A DNA stretch of 64,000 nt, from NCBI GenBank assembly GCA_964023275.1, contig OZ029927.1:20512762-20576761 (forward strand), read 5' to 3'. This DNA comes from Norana najaformis (lineage: Eukaryota > Annelida > Clitellata > Crassiclitellata > Hormogastridae). The position numbers were made by a program, and so were the translations under genes. Under the pieces are notes generated by a model. The model saw only the letters and a program-made list of their open reading frames with translations. It ran no database searches and was not told where the DNA came from. This document shows, piece after piece, positions 10,579 through 25,113 of the stretch. The stretch's first letter is position 1, and each line of letters starts with the position of its first letter.

Positions 10579-12440
10579 AATCTTGTTCCTTTCTTTCTTT
10601 GATTCACCTCTTTCCTCCTCCCACCTTACAGCACTGAGTTGTTTTGGCTTCTTTCACATATCAGGATAACTTTTTCATTATGCCTTGGAAATAGGGACTG
10701 ATCATCTATTAGCCAGTAGCTTACATCCGACTAATGTTGCACTGTATTCAGAATCTTGTTATCTTGATTTTAAAATGCCTATTTTGGTGCAGGAAACAGT
10801 TTTGATTGACTGCAACTGTCGGATCGCTTATCGACGGAAATATTAAGCGTGAATGTAAAAGTATACGGTTTTCTATAGCGACCGTATGGCCTCGACCCCG
10901 TTCACTTTTCAATAAATTCATGGGGTGAGATCCTTCACCACCGCTGCCCATTTAAATGAGCGCCACGACATTTGATGTCCCCGTGCACTAAACAAAAGGC
11001 CATTTAGGGTTTTATCTTAGGCAGGCATCGTTCGAACATGGGCACCTAAATTACGTGACGCTAGATTTTCATAAGGACCGCGACGGTAAACTTAGAAGAC
11101 AAAACCGTCGAAGAGTCGAGGATCCACGGCCGATAAAATCGGCAGGTCATAGCCCAAAGACCCAGAGGCTATGCATAACATATTCATCGTGAACAGATTA
11201 ATTACATCTGAGTTCATCTTAGTGCAGTTTGTACAGTTTCATTACGTTCGGCAGAGGATGACTGTCTGATTAGACCCAAAGAAGTCAGATGACTGACATG
11301 GTAACCGATCGTTTCAGCGCTCGCCCTACAACGCGGAGTGTGCGGGTAAGAGATTCCTCTGAAGGGGTCAACGGGTATAGACCTTGATAATTATTGTAAT
11401 AATAACAGTAATAATAATTTAATACTCCCTAATAACAGCAATAATAATATGTATCATGTATACTTCGTGTAAACTAATAATAATAAAAAAAAATAATAAT
11501 AATACATACATACATATATACGTACACACAAACAGGCATACATACATGCGTTAATACGTACGTACGTAAAATGTAAGTAAAAAGCATTCATGCAAACACA
11601 AGGAACATCGGCATCGAAACCTCCTTTAGTTATGACTATTTGATGTAACCCGAAGATAAGTGTTATAGTCAGGGATTTTTAAAAATGATTGGCTTCTTGG
11701 GTGGGGAACGGTTTTCGCATTTAAATTGACCTAGTTTACAAACTGAAATGGTATACAGAGAGAAATTTTTTTATAGGCTTGCCAAAAGAGCCAACTATGA
11801 CTAGGGACAGATATTGGACTATTCAGTACTCGCCTCGTTCAATATAACAAGATGGATTCGGGTTCTTACGTACAAGGATATGTTGGCTGGAATGTAAAGA
11901 CATCGACAGCAGACCCACAACTCGAAAATCTTTCCTTACGGGCATCTTGCTAGGTATATAAGTTAACAATATCACATGACGTATAGGGATTCGAATCCCT
12001 TGCACAGGTTTCAAAGGTAAAATGCACATTATTCAATGTGCTATAGTGCCACCCACAGCTAAGTTCGATAAGGAGATAACAGTGATCAATACGGATTTAC
12101 CTCTTTGTTGCACAACTCCAAATTTATGCAACACATTATACAATATAAGTGATAATTACCCTCTTACATTGGTTCATTCGTACGCACTTTGCCTACTGCA
12201 ACTCCATCTCATCGTAGCCCAACCCAAGTTCAGAATCCATCAGCTTCACTCTATCCTCAACTGTTCCAGAAACAGTGAAACAAGAAACAACTGTTACATA
12301 GGGCAACGCGCAGCAAGTCCTGCGTTCTGCGGAGCTTAACTGTGATAAATGGTTTAAGCGTGTTAAAATCACGATGCTCCATAATCAGATCCAACACCCG
12401 CATACGATAACAGCAAAAGGCATACATGCTACATCCTGCT
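10579..12440. repeat. 5' flank segment, second tandem copy (upstream of gene B)
   Basis: A second copy of the 8415-10578 segment. The junction near 10575-10582 joins '...CATCCTGCTAAT' to 'CTTGTTCC...', where C and E instead continue with CGACGCTTACC. A TATATAAG/TGACGTA block lies at 11955-11983. Confidence 0.6.
11955..11983 (+). promoter_or_regulatory. Conserved TATATAAG / TGACGTA block (copy 2)
   Basis: TATATAAG at 11955-11962 and TGACGTA at 11977-11983, about 0.8 kb upstream of the gene B start codon. Confidence 0.3.
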
Positions 12441-12465
12441 AATTGACGCTTACCAGATAGCCGTG

Positions 12466-12471
12466 TAGAAA
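12466..12471 (+). promoter_or_regulatory. Degenerate TATA position of gene B (TAGAAA)
   Basis: The context CCGTGTAGAAAGAGTGG aligns with CCGTGTATAAACAGTGG in C, D and E, so a one-base change has disrupted the TATAAA core. It is 295 bases upstream of the B start codon. Confidence 0.35.
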
Positions 12472-12760
12472 GAGTGGCGATATCAGTTGACTGGGTGATA
12501 TATAGGACGCAGAATCTACGTCAACTGCGCAAGGGATATTAAAGCAATTGTAATACTTTGCTTATCGCGTTTTAAATAGCCAGTATGGGCCTATTTGTTA
12601 AAATGGTGTTGCTTATTAGACCGAAGTGGAGATGTAACTAACCTAGAAATGTTCAAAGAACAGATAAAAGAATACGAACAGTTTATTAATTCTTCATTCT
12701 GCCAACAGTTCTCGCTTGTCCAGAGTCGTTCAGCTTCATTTAGCCTAGGAACATCCAAGA

Positions 12761-15700
12761 ATGGAGCAACTGTTGTTGCGGTTGCTACTTGTTGCCTTTC
12801 TTGCGGGTAAATGAATACGTTTCTCTGAAGTTCTTATTTGTAAAAAAAAATAATAAAAATCAATACTTATACTCTGCAAGTATTGAACTTCGCCATATAA
12901 TGTAGGCCTTCAGTAATGGTACATGTGGTATTTGAAGCCGCCGTCACTAAAAAACAGAAGATGTGTAAGTATTATAGATGGTTCATTCTGCCATTGGGCT
13001 GAAACACACCATTATCGTTTATATCCCTCCAAGCCTAGCACTGATATAACGAGGCTTACAGCAACTGAGTCATTTATGCGCATAGACTTCACATTGTGTG
13101 TGTGACTTTCAATCAAAGAAAGAAAATTTTATTCACGCCGAAAAAGTTAAATTTGATTGAAAATGCCAGTTTTTCATTCGACTTATTATCTAGGTCTTTT
13201 AGGGCTGAGTTTTGGAAATAGGGAAGTGCACAAAGAAGAGACCTAACGGTACGATAATTTGTGATTTAAATGTTAAATGATAATAGTTTTTGTTCTTGCA
13301 GGGTCATGGCTGTCATTGGATGAGGTGCAGTCGCAGAACATACCTAAAGGAACATATAACATATCTTTATGTTACAACAAAAGCTCTGGAAAGACTTGCT
13401 TAACAACATTTTTTGACAACAATTGTCACCCAGTGCGTAAGAATTTCACAGCTGCCAAGGACTGGTGTGAAACCAATGTTCCCAACTCCTCTTTAATCGT
13501 CATCAATAGCATAGAAGACCAACGAACTGTCGAGAGCTTTATCGGAAGACAAGCATTGGTGAATGAGACAATCCTTACGGACGCACGAAAGCTCTCGGCA
13601 AGACAGTGGTCATGGGCAAATGGCCACCAAAACATACCAAATGGTAATAATAGGGAATTTTTTTAGCTGAGCACATCGCTTACTTCATGTGGATTGCCAC
13701 AATTTGGCGTCATTAAAATTTACTTCTTGAATGCATTTATCCCGACGTGTGAGTATTTACTTATTTCTTTTTGAAAATACTGAGTATCTTTAGTTCCACT
13801 TGGCGGTCGATTTTGCAAAAATGTTGTGAAAATAAAACTTTGTTTAAATTCTCTCCATTCCTAATTTCACAGTTTAAATAGGCGATATGAACCACCGATG
13901 TCAAAAACTGCTTCTTCAATTATTGTCGGTCGGTCAACATACTTTGCTAACAGTCACTTAGTGTCTTTCAGGGTTCAACAAAGGACAAGCACTGAATCAT
14001 GATGCAGCTTGCGTGTTATTTGAGCCTGGACAACGAGCGGTGTACTATGTTGGTGACTTTGATCTCGTGCGCCATTATATTTGCGAATATTCAGGTAAAT
14101 GAATTTGAAGCCAAATATAACTTATTGTTTATCTTATTGTATGTATCACAACTGGTAGTCGCAGATATAAGCTAATATTATTAGTAGTAACTAACACTAA
14201 CTGCCCTATATGATTATGTTATAAATAAAATAGAAAAATCTATTTATATCGCGCGAGTATATTATAAATTCACAAGAAAAGCTTCGTTTGCAAATAGAGA
14301 AAAGAATAAGTGAAGAGTGCACACACATCATTAGGCGTAAGTCACTAGGTTACGTGCATGTGAAAGTAACTTCCGTTGAATCTTTCAATTATCTTAAAAT
14401 TGCTCAAACGTGTGTTGCAAAGTCTACGTACGATGCTTGTAAGATGAGCTATTATGCATTTCGGATGCGTACTCGTGATTTAAAGTCATGGGCCAAGTTA
14501 GGTTAAAGTGTGACAATGTGTTAGCCTGCACTTTGTTCCACCGAGTTTATGTTGCGTGCATATTCTGTGTAATCCTCGAAATCCATCCCTGCAAATGAAA
14601 GAATCAAAGCGAAAGATCTGCAAACGGAGGGCAGTTAATTTAATTGGATATTAATTTTCGTACAAGAACAGAGATTAGCTATAAGTTCTATTGTAGACTT
14701 GAAACGAAACTTCAGCTTCCAACAAAACAACAGGTATTACGCCTTAAGTCAAAGAACTGCCACTTGGTATGATGCCCGAAATGAATGCTTACGACTGGGA
14801 GGAGACTTGGCTTCTCATATAGATCTCCGAAGGATTAATGGAAGCTCATGGCTGAAAGATAGCAATTATTATTGGATAGGACTTTATCGAAATGAGTGGA
14901 TTTGGAGCAGCACTGGTAAGAAATATTTTCACTATCTATTGCTAGAGGATATATACGGTGGCGAGTAATAGACATACGTGGCTCTTATTTTGCTGTCTAA
15001 TGCATTTCTCTCTGCTTCAACAACTGGAATCTATTATCAGCCCTTATATCGGCTTAAGAAGGAAGTTGTAGACGTAGACCTACGCATTTCTAAACTTCCA
15101 ACTGTTAACACTTAGGCTAATATTCTGCCAAAATGTTTCCTCCTAACATTACATAATAATTTCAATGACAATCGAATAGAAAAATAATCAATTGTGAACA
15201 CACAGCCATACTTGTTGTGTTAACATTATGGTTTTCAGTAGAAAAACAAATCTCTACAATCACTCATAAGGTTGAGCCAGTGAGGTAATACAACTGTAAT
15301 CATATTATTTAATAATGCTTACCAAAATTCTCTCCATCTCACATTTAACGGCTTACAACTTCTAGCTTACTGTCAGTACCGCATGGAAGAGAAGACAACA
15401 AAATTGCGAACAGATTAAAACTATAAGCTCAGACAAAAACAAAACACATTATGAAAGAATAGATGATTGAAAACGATCTTCAAAGACCATTTTCTGATTG
15501 TTTTTGTTTAACTAGGCGCTGCAATCAATTATACAAATTGGGCAGATGGTTATCCCGATGATTCTGCCGACAAACAATGTATCTGCCTTAGCCGAAACTG
15601 CAGCAGAAGTAACAATGGACACGTGTTTGAAACACTGGATAAGAGCAAATGGTGGACTTGCAACTGCAGCATCAGTTACGCAATTGTCTGCCAAACAGGT

Positions 15701-18700
15701 TTGTTCTGCGGAATCACTGTATCTTACTGTTTACTTTTTCTGACTAAAACCAGTATTGGGTCTTCGGTGTGGTTCATGGAGTTCCAGTTTATCAAAGTTT
15801 CGCCCAGAGCCAAATTTCATGTGTCAAAAAGTATGTATGTAGAGAAACAATATAAAGTCTGTGTGTGCATCTATAGCGCGTCTGTAAGAATATATGTGTG
15901 TGTATGCACGCATATATGTATGTAAGTACGTATGTATGTATATACGCATGCATGCATGTATATTTGCATGTATGTATCTATGTATGTATGTACGTATGCA
16001 TGTATGTATGTATGTTTGTTTGTATGTATGTACGACTTGCGCGTTTGTATGTATGCATGTATGCATGCATCTACGTGAGTGTGTATATATACGCGCATGT
16101 AAGTAAGTATCTGCTTATTTGTATATCATTGTTTAAGAGCTTTACAAGTCGCCAAATTACTTAAGATATTAGGTCATCTGATGCGTTCATAGATGCCTTT
16201 TGATAAATATATCGAAACCTTCCCACCTCCAGCTGTATGTGTAAGTGTAATAGTCTGGAAATTTATGGTAGGACTATTTACGCTAGAGCAGTAGCAGACA
16301 GATACTGTGTTGTGTTGAAAAAACTTTCATTGTCACATGCCGCAAGTGAGTTTTGTCTAATTACTTTAAAAGTCCGTAATATTGTCTGGCTATAGGCTGC
16401 AACAACTGTGCTTTGCTACCACACAGTTGGTATCGAAGAACGATTCAGTTGCATTAGTATGTAGTATTTTCATGCATTAATTTTAACAGTGAAAGCGTGG
16501 TCTTTAAGTAAGACTGAATGAACTTTAGGCTGGAGCTCAAACACAACAACCGCAGTCATGTGACTGTAGTCTGAGTGAATTGTTTCTTTCACGATCAGCC
16601 GTTCAGCGCTCGTGTAAGATAATATAATTATTATATCACCATAAGTTTTCTCGTGGCAAAACTCGACCGACAGGTCTGCTATGAATAGTTTCATGGGCAT
16701 TTATCATTTCAATAATCCCATAAACCTTCCATGGATGGTTGCACTTTAACTGTTTCTTGCAGAAGAAAAATCGGATACATCGACTTTAGCAGTTGTCTCG
16801 CTTTCTGTTCATTCAACTACCACATCCTGTCGTTTATCGTCGCCATCATCTAATGTGACTAGTACTACTACAACCCGTACAACTACCAAGACTATCATAA
16901 CCCGTACAACTACCAAGACTTCTACAACTCCTACAACTTCAAAGACAACAATAAGCTCTATAATTGACAAGATTGCTTCAGCCACTTTTATGACTAGCAA
17001 ATCACCATTAAATTCGTCTGAGGTCCAAACAACTGTTATTGCGCAGGAATCGTCATCCTCAAAAGGTATTGGATGATTATCGAAATTGCCTACGCTTTTC
17101 TCGTCGCCTTTTTTATTATTTATAAACGGGGCTTCTAATTCTCAATATCGAAGATCGTGGCAATAAGACAATAAATATTATCGAAAGCAGAGCCGCAGTA
17201 TTGCTGGTCCCCGATAAAACTACAGTTGCACATACAAGAGGACCACACTTCGATAATATTTCTAACGAGGCGTATAAAGAAGCGTATGCGGTGCAATTTG
17301 CAATTCTTCGTCGAGCTGTGCAAGTCGTTGGCGAAGGCTTTTTATGCCGTTGTTGGTTTGCTTTCGTTAACTTTATGTGTAGGTCAAATGATCCTCCATT
17401 CATTTGATTCCACTCGAAGGTGAATTAAAATAACAATGAACACTCATCTGCTCCAACATTCTTCCTCTGCTTTACCCTATAATTACAGCCTTATTTTGAC
17501 CGTTCAAATAATAAAAGAAAACTTTTCTCTTACAACATTCTTCCTTTTCATTACTGTCTATGACTTTACCATAACTGCAAGGTACTGTCCAATAAATTGA
17601 ATTTTCAATGTGATTTTGCTTAGAGCAACCATCGTTGCGCATTGCGATAACGGATCTATAAAAGTTTCCGGATTAAATCAGAATAGAACAACAGTCGTAT
17701 TTTATCTGGTAATGAGAAAATACTTAAGGATCTATATAAATGCCAGCATAGTATGTTATTGTACGGTATATTATTTTATTACAGTGTAATGCATGGCGTT
17801 GCATTGTATTGTTCTATATAGCACTTTTGAACATCACATCATTCCATATTAACACACATTACATTAAGCTACACCTGCTGTGCTCTAAAGAACATGTGGT
17901 CGGCTACGTTGCATTATACTTTCTGTTGGAATGCTATGCGCTGCATTACAAAGGATGTGTTTCAATATTTTTCTAGGACTGTTCGACTTGTTCACCATAA
18001 AAGAAATTTTCATCATCGTTTTGTTATTCGTCGCAGTTGTTTTCATTGTCGTAGCTGTACTACTGGTCCTCCGAAAGCGCAAATGGTAAGTAGTTACAAT
18101 CGCTGAAATTCGTATTTTGCGTTACTTTTTCTAAGATTTAAACGGTTATTGAATTCAAAACAGTGGTCCTTGTTCAGTGTTTGCCGGGAACAAATATTAC
18201 TCACTTAATTTTTTGTCCTTCCTGTGCTGTTCTGAACATCGGCGACGCAGATTTTCCGCTGTGCTGTTCTTACTGTAGTAAAGCTTTTTTGCTTGCGTAG
18301 ATTTCAATCCAAACACAGAATTCGCCTCCTTTAACCTCGTTAGGTATAGGCTGAAGCTCTCCGTTGAAGCCTGTAACTTGATTCAGCATGCATCTTGTAA
18401 CGCAAATTAGCCTAGAAGCTAAAATTCTCTTGTTGCAATTTTTTACCAATCGGATAAATGCTCTAAATTCTTACTTATCAGTCATTGTTTAAACGTTGAA
18501 CGAGGGAAAAGACCACTGAAAGAATTAGAGTTTTATGTTTCTACAAATCAACGAAATTCCCTATTAGCTAACTTATCGAATCACATGCAGCGAAGGCGAA
18601 TGTCTACACACAAAACTAGTAATATAACGAGTTGTATGATTATGAACCACATCATTAACCGTAACTAGAATAAACTCGCTTCCCCCAGTGAGGATCCATG

Positions 18701-19026
18701 TTCTTTGGGCCACGGTGGAAAGAAATATTTATGCCCTTCTCACGACCTGCTGCCACTCTGCAATTCATATTTTATGTAGTGGTAGAGAGAATGAAGAATC
18801 GTCCTTGAAGAAGACTAATCAACAAACTGATCCGGCCTCATCTGTTTACGAAACCCTGGTTCCTCACAATGGACCGTCAGATGGTACTGTTCCGCCCGAT
18901 AACACTATTTACGCCAAGTTGGAAATGACTCCATGGTCCACGCCTTCCAACAATACCATCTACGCCAACGTTCAGCCCACAGGCGAGCCGGTGAACTGGG
19001 CAAAAGCGTCGTCTACGCCGATCTAG
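12761..19026 (+). CDS. Gene B: two-CTLD, mucin-stalk, single-pass receptor with ITIM tail (short form)
   Basis: Exons: 12761-12806, 13302-13643, 13972-14094, 14697-14915, 15516-15698, 16763-17065, 17977-18085, 18780-19026. Total 1572 nt, 523 aa. The start is MEQLLLRLLLVAFLAG, a clear signal peptide. CTLD1 (16-170) has DWC and YICEY at the C1/C4 positions. CTLD2 (171-304) has ATWYDARNEC, WIGL, W-W and a TCNC...IVC end; the Ca-site EPN/QPD position reads YPDD and no WND is present, so classical sugar binding is doubtful. The Thr/Ser stalk spans 305-405. The TM (about 413-436) is followed by RKRK. The tail has SVYETL (ITIM), TIYAKL and TIYANV (ITSM-like), then stops at STPI. CTLD1 has five N-glycosylation sequons. 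It is probably a surface inhibitory-type receptor; the ligand is unknown. CTLD2 carries Phe where C, D and E have Cys ('GHVFET'). Confidence 0.85.
14095..14696. other. Intron 3 of gene B
   Basis: It is strongly conserved with E (56035-56640) and C (28510-29113). A small open frame at 14288-14506 recurs in the copies, but it lacks domain features and flanking splice sites, so I treat it as intronic. Confidence 0.6.
15895..16105. repeat. (TGTA/TGCA)n microsatellite in intron 5 of gene B
   Basis: Degenerate TGTA, CATG and CGTA tetranucleotide repeats just after the CTLD2 exons. The same repeat lies at the same place in C, D and E. Reading frames across it (CMYVCMYV and HTYIHTYI types) are repeat artefacts. 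Confidence 0.9.
17191..17419 (+). other. Possible alternative transmembrane exon of gene B
   Basis: From an AG at 17189-17190 to a GTGAAT donor after 17419, the block is open for 75 codons, phase 1 in and phase 2 out, matching the regular TM exon. It encodes basic residues (TRRIKKRMR), then a hydrophobic AFYAVVGLLSLTLCVGQMIL. The acceptor is weak. In a second frame (acceptor 17198) it reads to a TGA at 17405-17407 and would give a tail-less protein. Confidence 0.35.
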
Positions 19027-19443
19027 ACTTTTCGCAAAAGTTCAGCAAAAGCCAAAGAATGTTGGCAAAATAGCCGCCTGCCTCAGTACTATTTATTCCA
19101 CACCCTGCGAGCCATCCACTTCAGTCATCAACACAGTGTATGCAGAACTCTTCAGTCGAGAGAAACCAACTATAGCAACTGGACCTGTCTTCACCAAGAA
19201 TGCTGTTGCTGATCAACAAGATCCTTGGCTTCAGAAATCCCATTACACGATCCCACTGTGGTTCATTCAGCATCTAACAAGCCAAGAAAAGCATCTACAC
19301 AAACGAGCAAAGTAGTTCAGGATGCGGGTCGTAACAATCTAAAAGCTAATAAAGTAAAACATCCAGCAGAAACTAGAGGCAGTGGTCCACAGGACGAAAA
19401 TGCAATTTATGCAGAGCCATGCAAACTGAAAAAGTCGATTTAA
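19027..19443 (+). pseudogene. Frameshifted remainder of the gene B tail
   Basis: After the stop, the -1 frame reads LGKSVVYADLDFSQK and then breaks again near 19040. A third frame ends ASEIPLHDPTVVHSASNKPRK...AIYAEPCKLKKS at 19443. More decayed than in A. Confidence 0.7.
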
Positions 19444-21392
19444 CTCTTGTATACAACTCATTATTTGCCGGCCTGTCTTTGGTGCACCATCGTTTGACCA
19501 AAATCCTTTCAAGAACATGTCTCGACCATTATACACATGTGTATCGATACACTTAATATAGCGCCTTTTTAGAGTCTCTCTAGAGCCCAGCATACATGGC
19601 TACCTAACTGATCTAAATACGTGCGTATCAGGGTTGTTTAAGAACGCTTGATGAGCGGAGTATAATGCAACAGTATTTATATACAACAGAAGACATTAAA
19701 GTACAACGCAGGAGACGGCAATATGATCTCGAATTGATGTACAGGAAAGAGGCGCCTGCTTGGCATCATACTTCCACTGTTAGCATTAATATTTGACCTA
19801 GATGAATATCGTATATCATGTACTGGTACTGTACTTATATTCTGATGCAATTTATAATATCATATAATGAGACTCCAGTTAGTCGATGACAGTAAACCAT
19901 TTCATGTTATCCTAATATCATTAATCGGGAATTTTAAATATTCGACGAATTTGTGATTGCATGCACTTTTATCTGGTTACAAATAGGAAAGAAAAAAAAA
20001 CTGAAGTTGTCTTTCTATCTAATGGTTCAATTAAAGTCTGTAAAATACTAAGGTGTTGCCTTAAGTATAGGGCTTACTACTATATAGACTTTGGGTTATA
20101 TAAACTTACAGAAACCTGTGATATAAATGTAATTCTAAATCTCAGAAATTTCTCCGCGCCACGCAACAGCGGCATCAGAGAGACCAGATTAAACACCGGC
20201 TCTATACCTAATCTAATCTAGTGACTTCTATAGCGCCGTTATCATAATGCTCAAGGTATCAATCGATGTTCGGTTCAAGTCAAAATCGCAGGAAAAATAT
20301 CATTTAACTTTGGAGAAGCCGGGTGGAATATCTTTATAAAAGCCGGAGTAGCCAGGTTATTTCGTAAAATATGTAACAAGGGGCTGGTGACTGTTCGCTT
20401 CTGAAATTAAGCGCTGAACATGTAATTATTCATGCATCAATATGAGCCTATAATTATGCATTAATATAGTTATGGAGTGCCTTTATTCTAAGCAAATTTG
20501 ACTCCTAACCTTTCTCCTCGACGTCTCAGATTCATGAAAGATAATCCAAATTTTTACGTTTACATTGTTGGAGAGTTGTGATTTCTAATGTCATGTTGTG
20601 ACACGGTTAATCAAATAGTAAGTCAATCATAGGCGTGATTTTCCAGGGCACCGGAGTACCCTACCTAACCCCACTTTTTTGGACCATACCCCCTACTTTT
20701 TCAAACTGATAATAAACAACGCTCTTAAACTTTATTTTGAGCCTGATGAACCTGAACTCCTAAAGCGTTGATGTCACTGAATCTCCAAGAATGTCAAGAC
20801 GAGTGTGATAGCAGTTACTCGTTTAAAACTTTACAGTTTTGATCGAAACAGCTCATCTTCATAACTTTGCCGGATCCTTCAACCCACAATAATCAAAGCT
20901 CTCACCATAGTGTATATATACACACGTCTGTCTCAATGCCCTAAAGTCAAGTTCATCGTGTTCAAGTTTAATGCCTATAGTTTACATGTGCAATACAAAA
21001 AAGATGAGCGTATCGTATCTAATATTGGTTTTGGTTGCTTTGCATTGTCAGTTGCATCATAATTCTCTACAATGAATCGCAGAAAAATCAACTAAATGTA
21101 AGAAACGAGAAATAATAATAAGTAAGAAACAATACTGTGCAAGTCTGAATATTCATCAGCTTTTGAATTATTTCAGATAATAAGGAAAAATTAAAGACAG
21201 CCACAACGAACAACTCTCCTGCGAGAACTAATAAAAATGCATATTCGCATGTCGATCCTAATAAATTCATTTTTAGTCCGAGAAAAGCCTCAGTTTCAAT
21301 TACTCAAAAAGCGAATAAGCTCCTAAGCTAACCCCGAGGGGGAGTCATTTGTCTGAAGCGTTACAGAATTAATTTTTCTTAGACTCGACATA
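19444..21392. other. 3' flank of gene B, no gene seen
   Basis: It is near-identical in layout to 61271-63236 after gene E. It holds a candidate poly(A) signal ATTAAA at 19695-19700. A deletion relative to A lies near 20370. No coding signal was seen. Confidence 0.6.
19695..19700 (+). other. Candidate poly(A) signal ATTAAA, gene B
   Basis: Same context (GAAGACATTAAAG) as in A and E. Confidence 0.3.
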
Positions 21393-21592
21393 TAAGGATA
21401 AGTGGCAAGTTCTCTTTCTCGCCGTCTGGTCTTCCCACTGAGACTGTGCACCATTAGCGTATTTATATTCTAGCTGGTTAGCGTCGCAAGTGGAGCTGAA
21501 ATGTCGAAACAAATTGCTGCTCTGGCATGGATTTGAACCTCCGAGCTCACGGTTAACAGGCCAGCACCCTAACCAGTAGACTATCGCGCACC
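21393..21592 (-). repeat. tRNA-derived SINE, gene B flank
   Basis: Orthologue of the SINE at 7613-7822, with A-box and B-box visible on the minus strand (GGTTCAAATCC). Confidence 0.6.
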
Positions 21593-22057
21593 ACTTAACA
21601 ATAGAATCTATTGATTCCATGTTTCAGTGGTTCATCCCAAATGCCTTATGAATGACATAATTTAATACCAACTTTAGTTGTCATGGACGTACACGACATG
21701 CCTAGGTATTTCAGCAATCGTTGAACATATCACATACACTGCTTAGAGACCCACAAATTTGGCTATACATTAATTAACATTATCACAAAACGGTCGAGGT
21801 ACATCCCGGCGATCGAAATGCGACGTTTCCTGTCTCTGACTTTTCACGAGTCTAAATACCAATATGTAACATACTGCAATGTAATACAAAATTTATGTAG
21901 CTCCCCTTTCAGAGATCTGCACTCGGGTGTTTCCATCTCTGCCTTGGCGAAACAGAAGTAATTGACTTATGGCAGAAGGCGCATTAAATAGCCGTAGGAC
22001 CTATAAGGCATATATATATACAATATATGGAAAGTTCCTCTTGCTCTGGAATATATA
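21593..22057. other. End of unit B
   Basis: It matches 63434-63890. It ends in TATATATATACAATATATGGAAAG and a short TA run where the LINE has inserted. No gene was seen. Confidence 0.5.

Positions 22058-25113
<3,056 letters not shown>

Noticed and set aside
12595-12810. 71-aa ORF overlapping the signal-peptide exon of gene B
   Set aside because: Wrong frame relative to the conserved MEQLLL signal-peptide exon. It is interrupted in C and E.
13426-13635. Conserved antisense frame opposite CTLD1 exon 1 (MFWWPFAHDH..., in B, C and E)
   Set aside because: Conservation follows from the sense exon; it is absent in D and has no domain features.
14288-14506. Open frame in intron 3 of gene B repeated in other copies
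   Set aside because: No flanking splice sites or recognisable domain, and no intact equivalent in C or E. Conservation is no greater than that of the surrounding intron.
15824-16164. CMYVCMYV and HTYIHTYI frames, also at 30409-30708 and 57851-58181
   Set aside because: They are translations of the TGTA tetranucleotide repeats in intron 5.
16809-17000. Val-rich open frames opposite the stalk exons (also 31165-31497, 58621-58983)
   Set aside because: They are the reverse strand of Thr-codon repeats; no start, domain or splice context.
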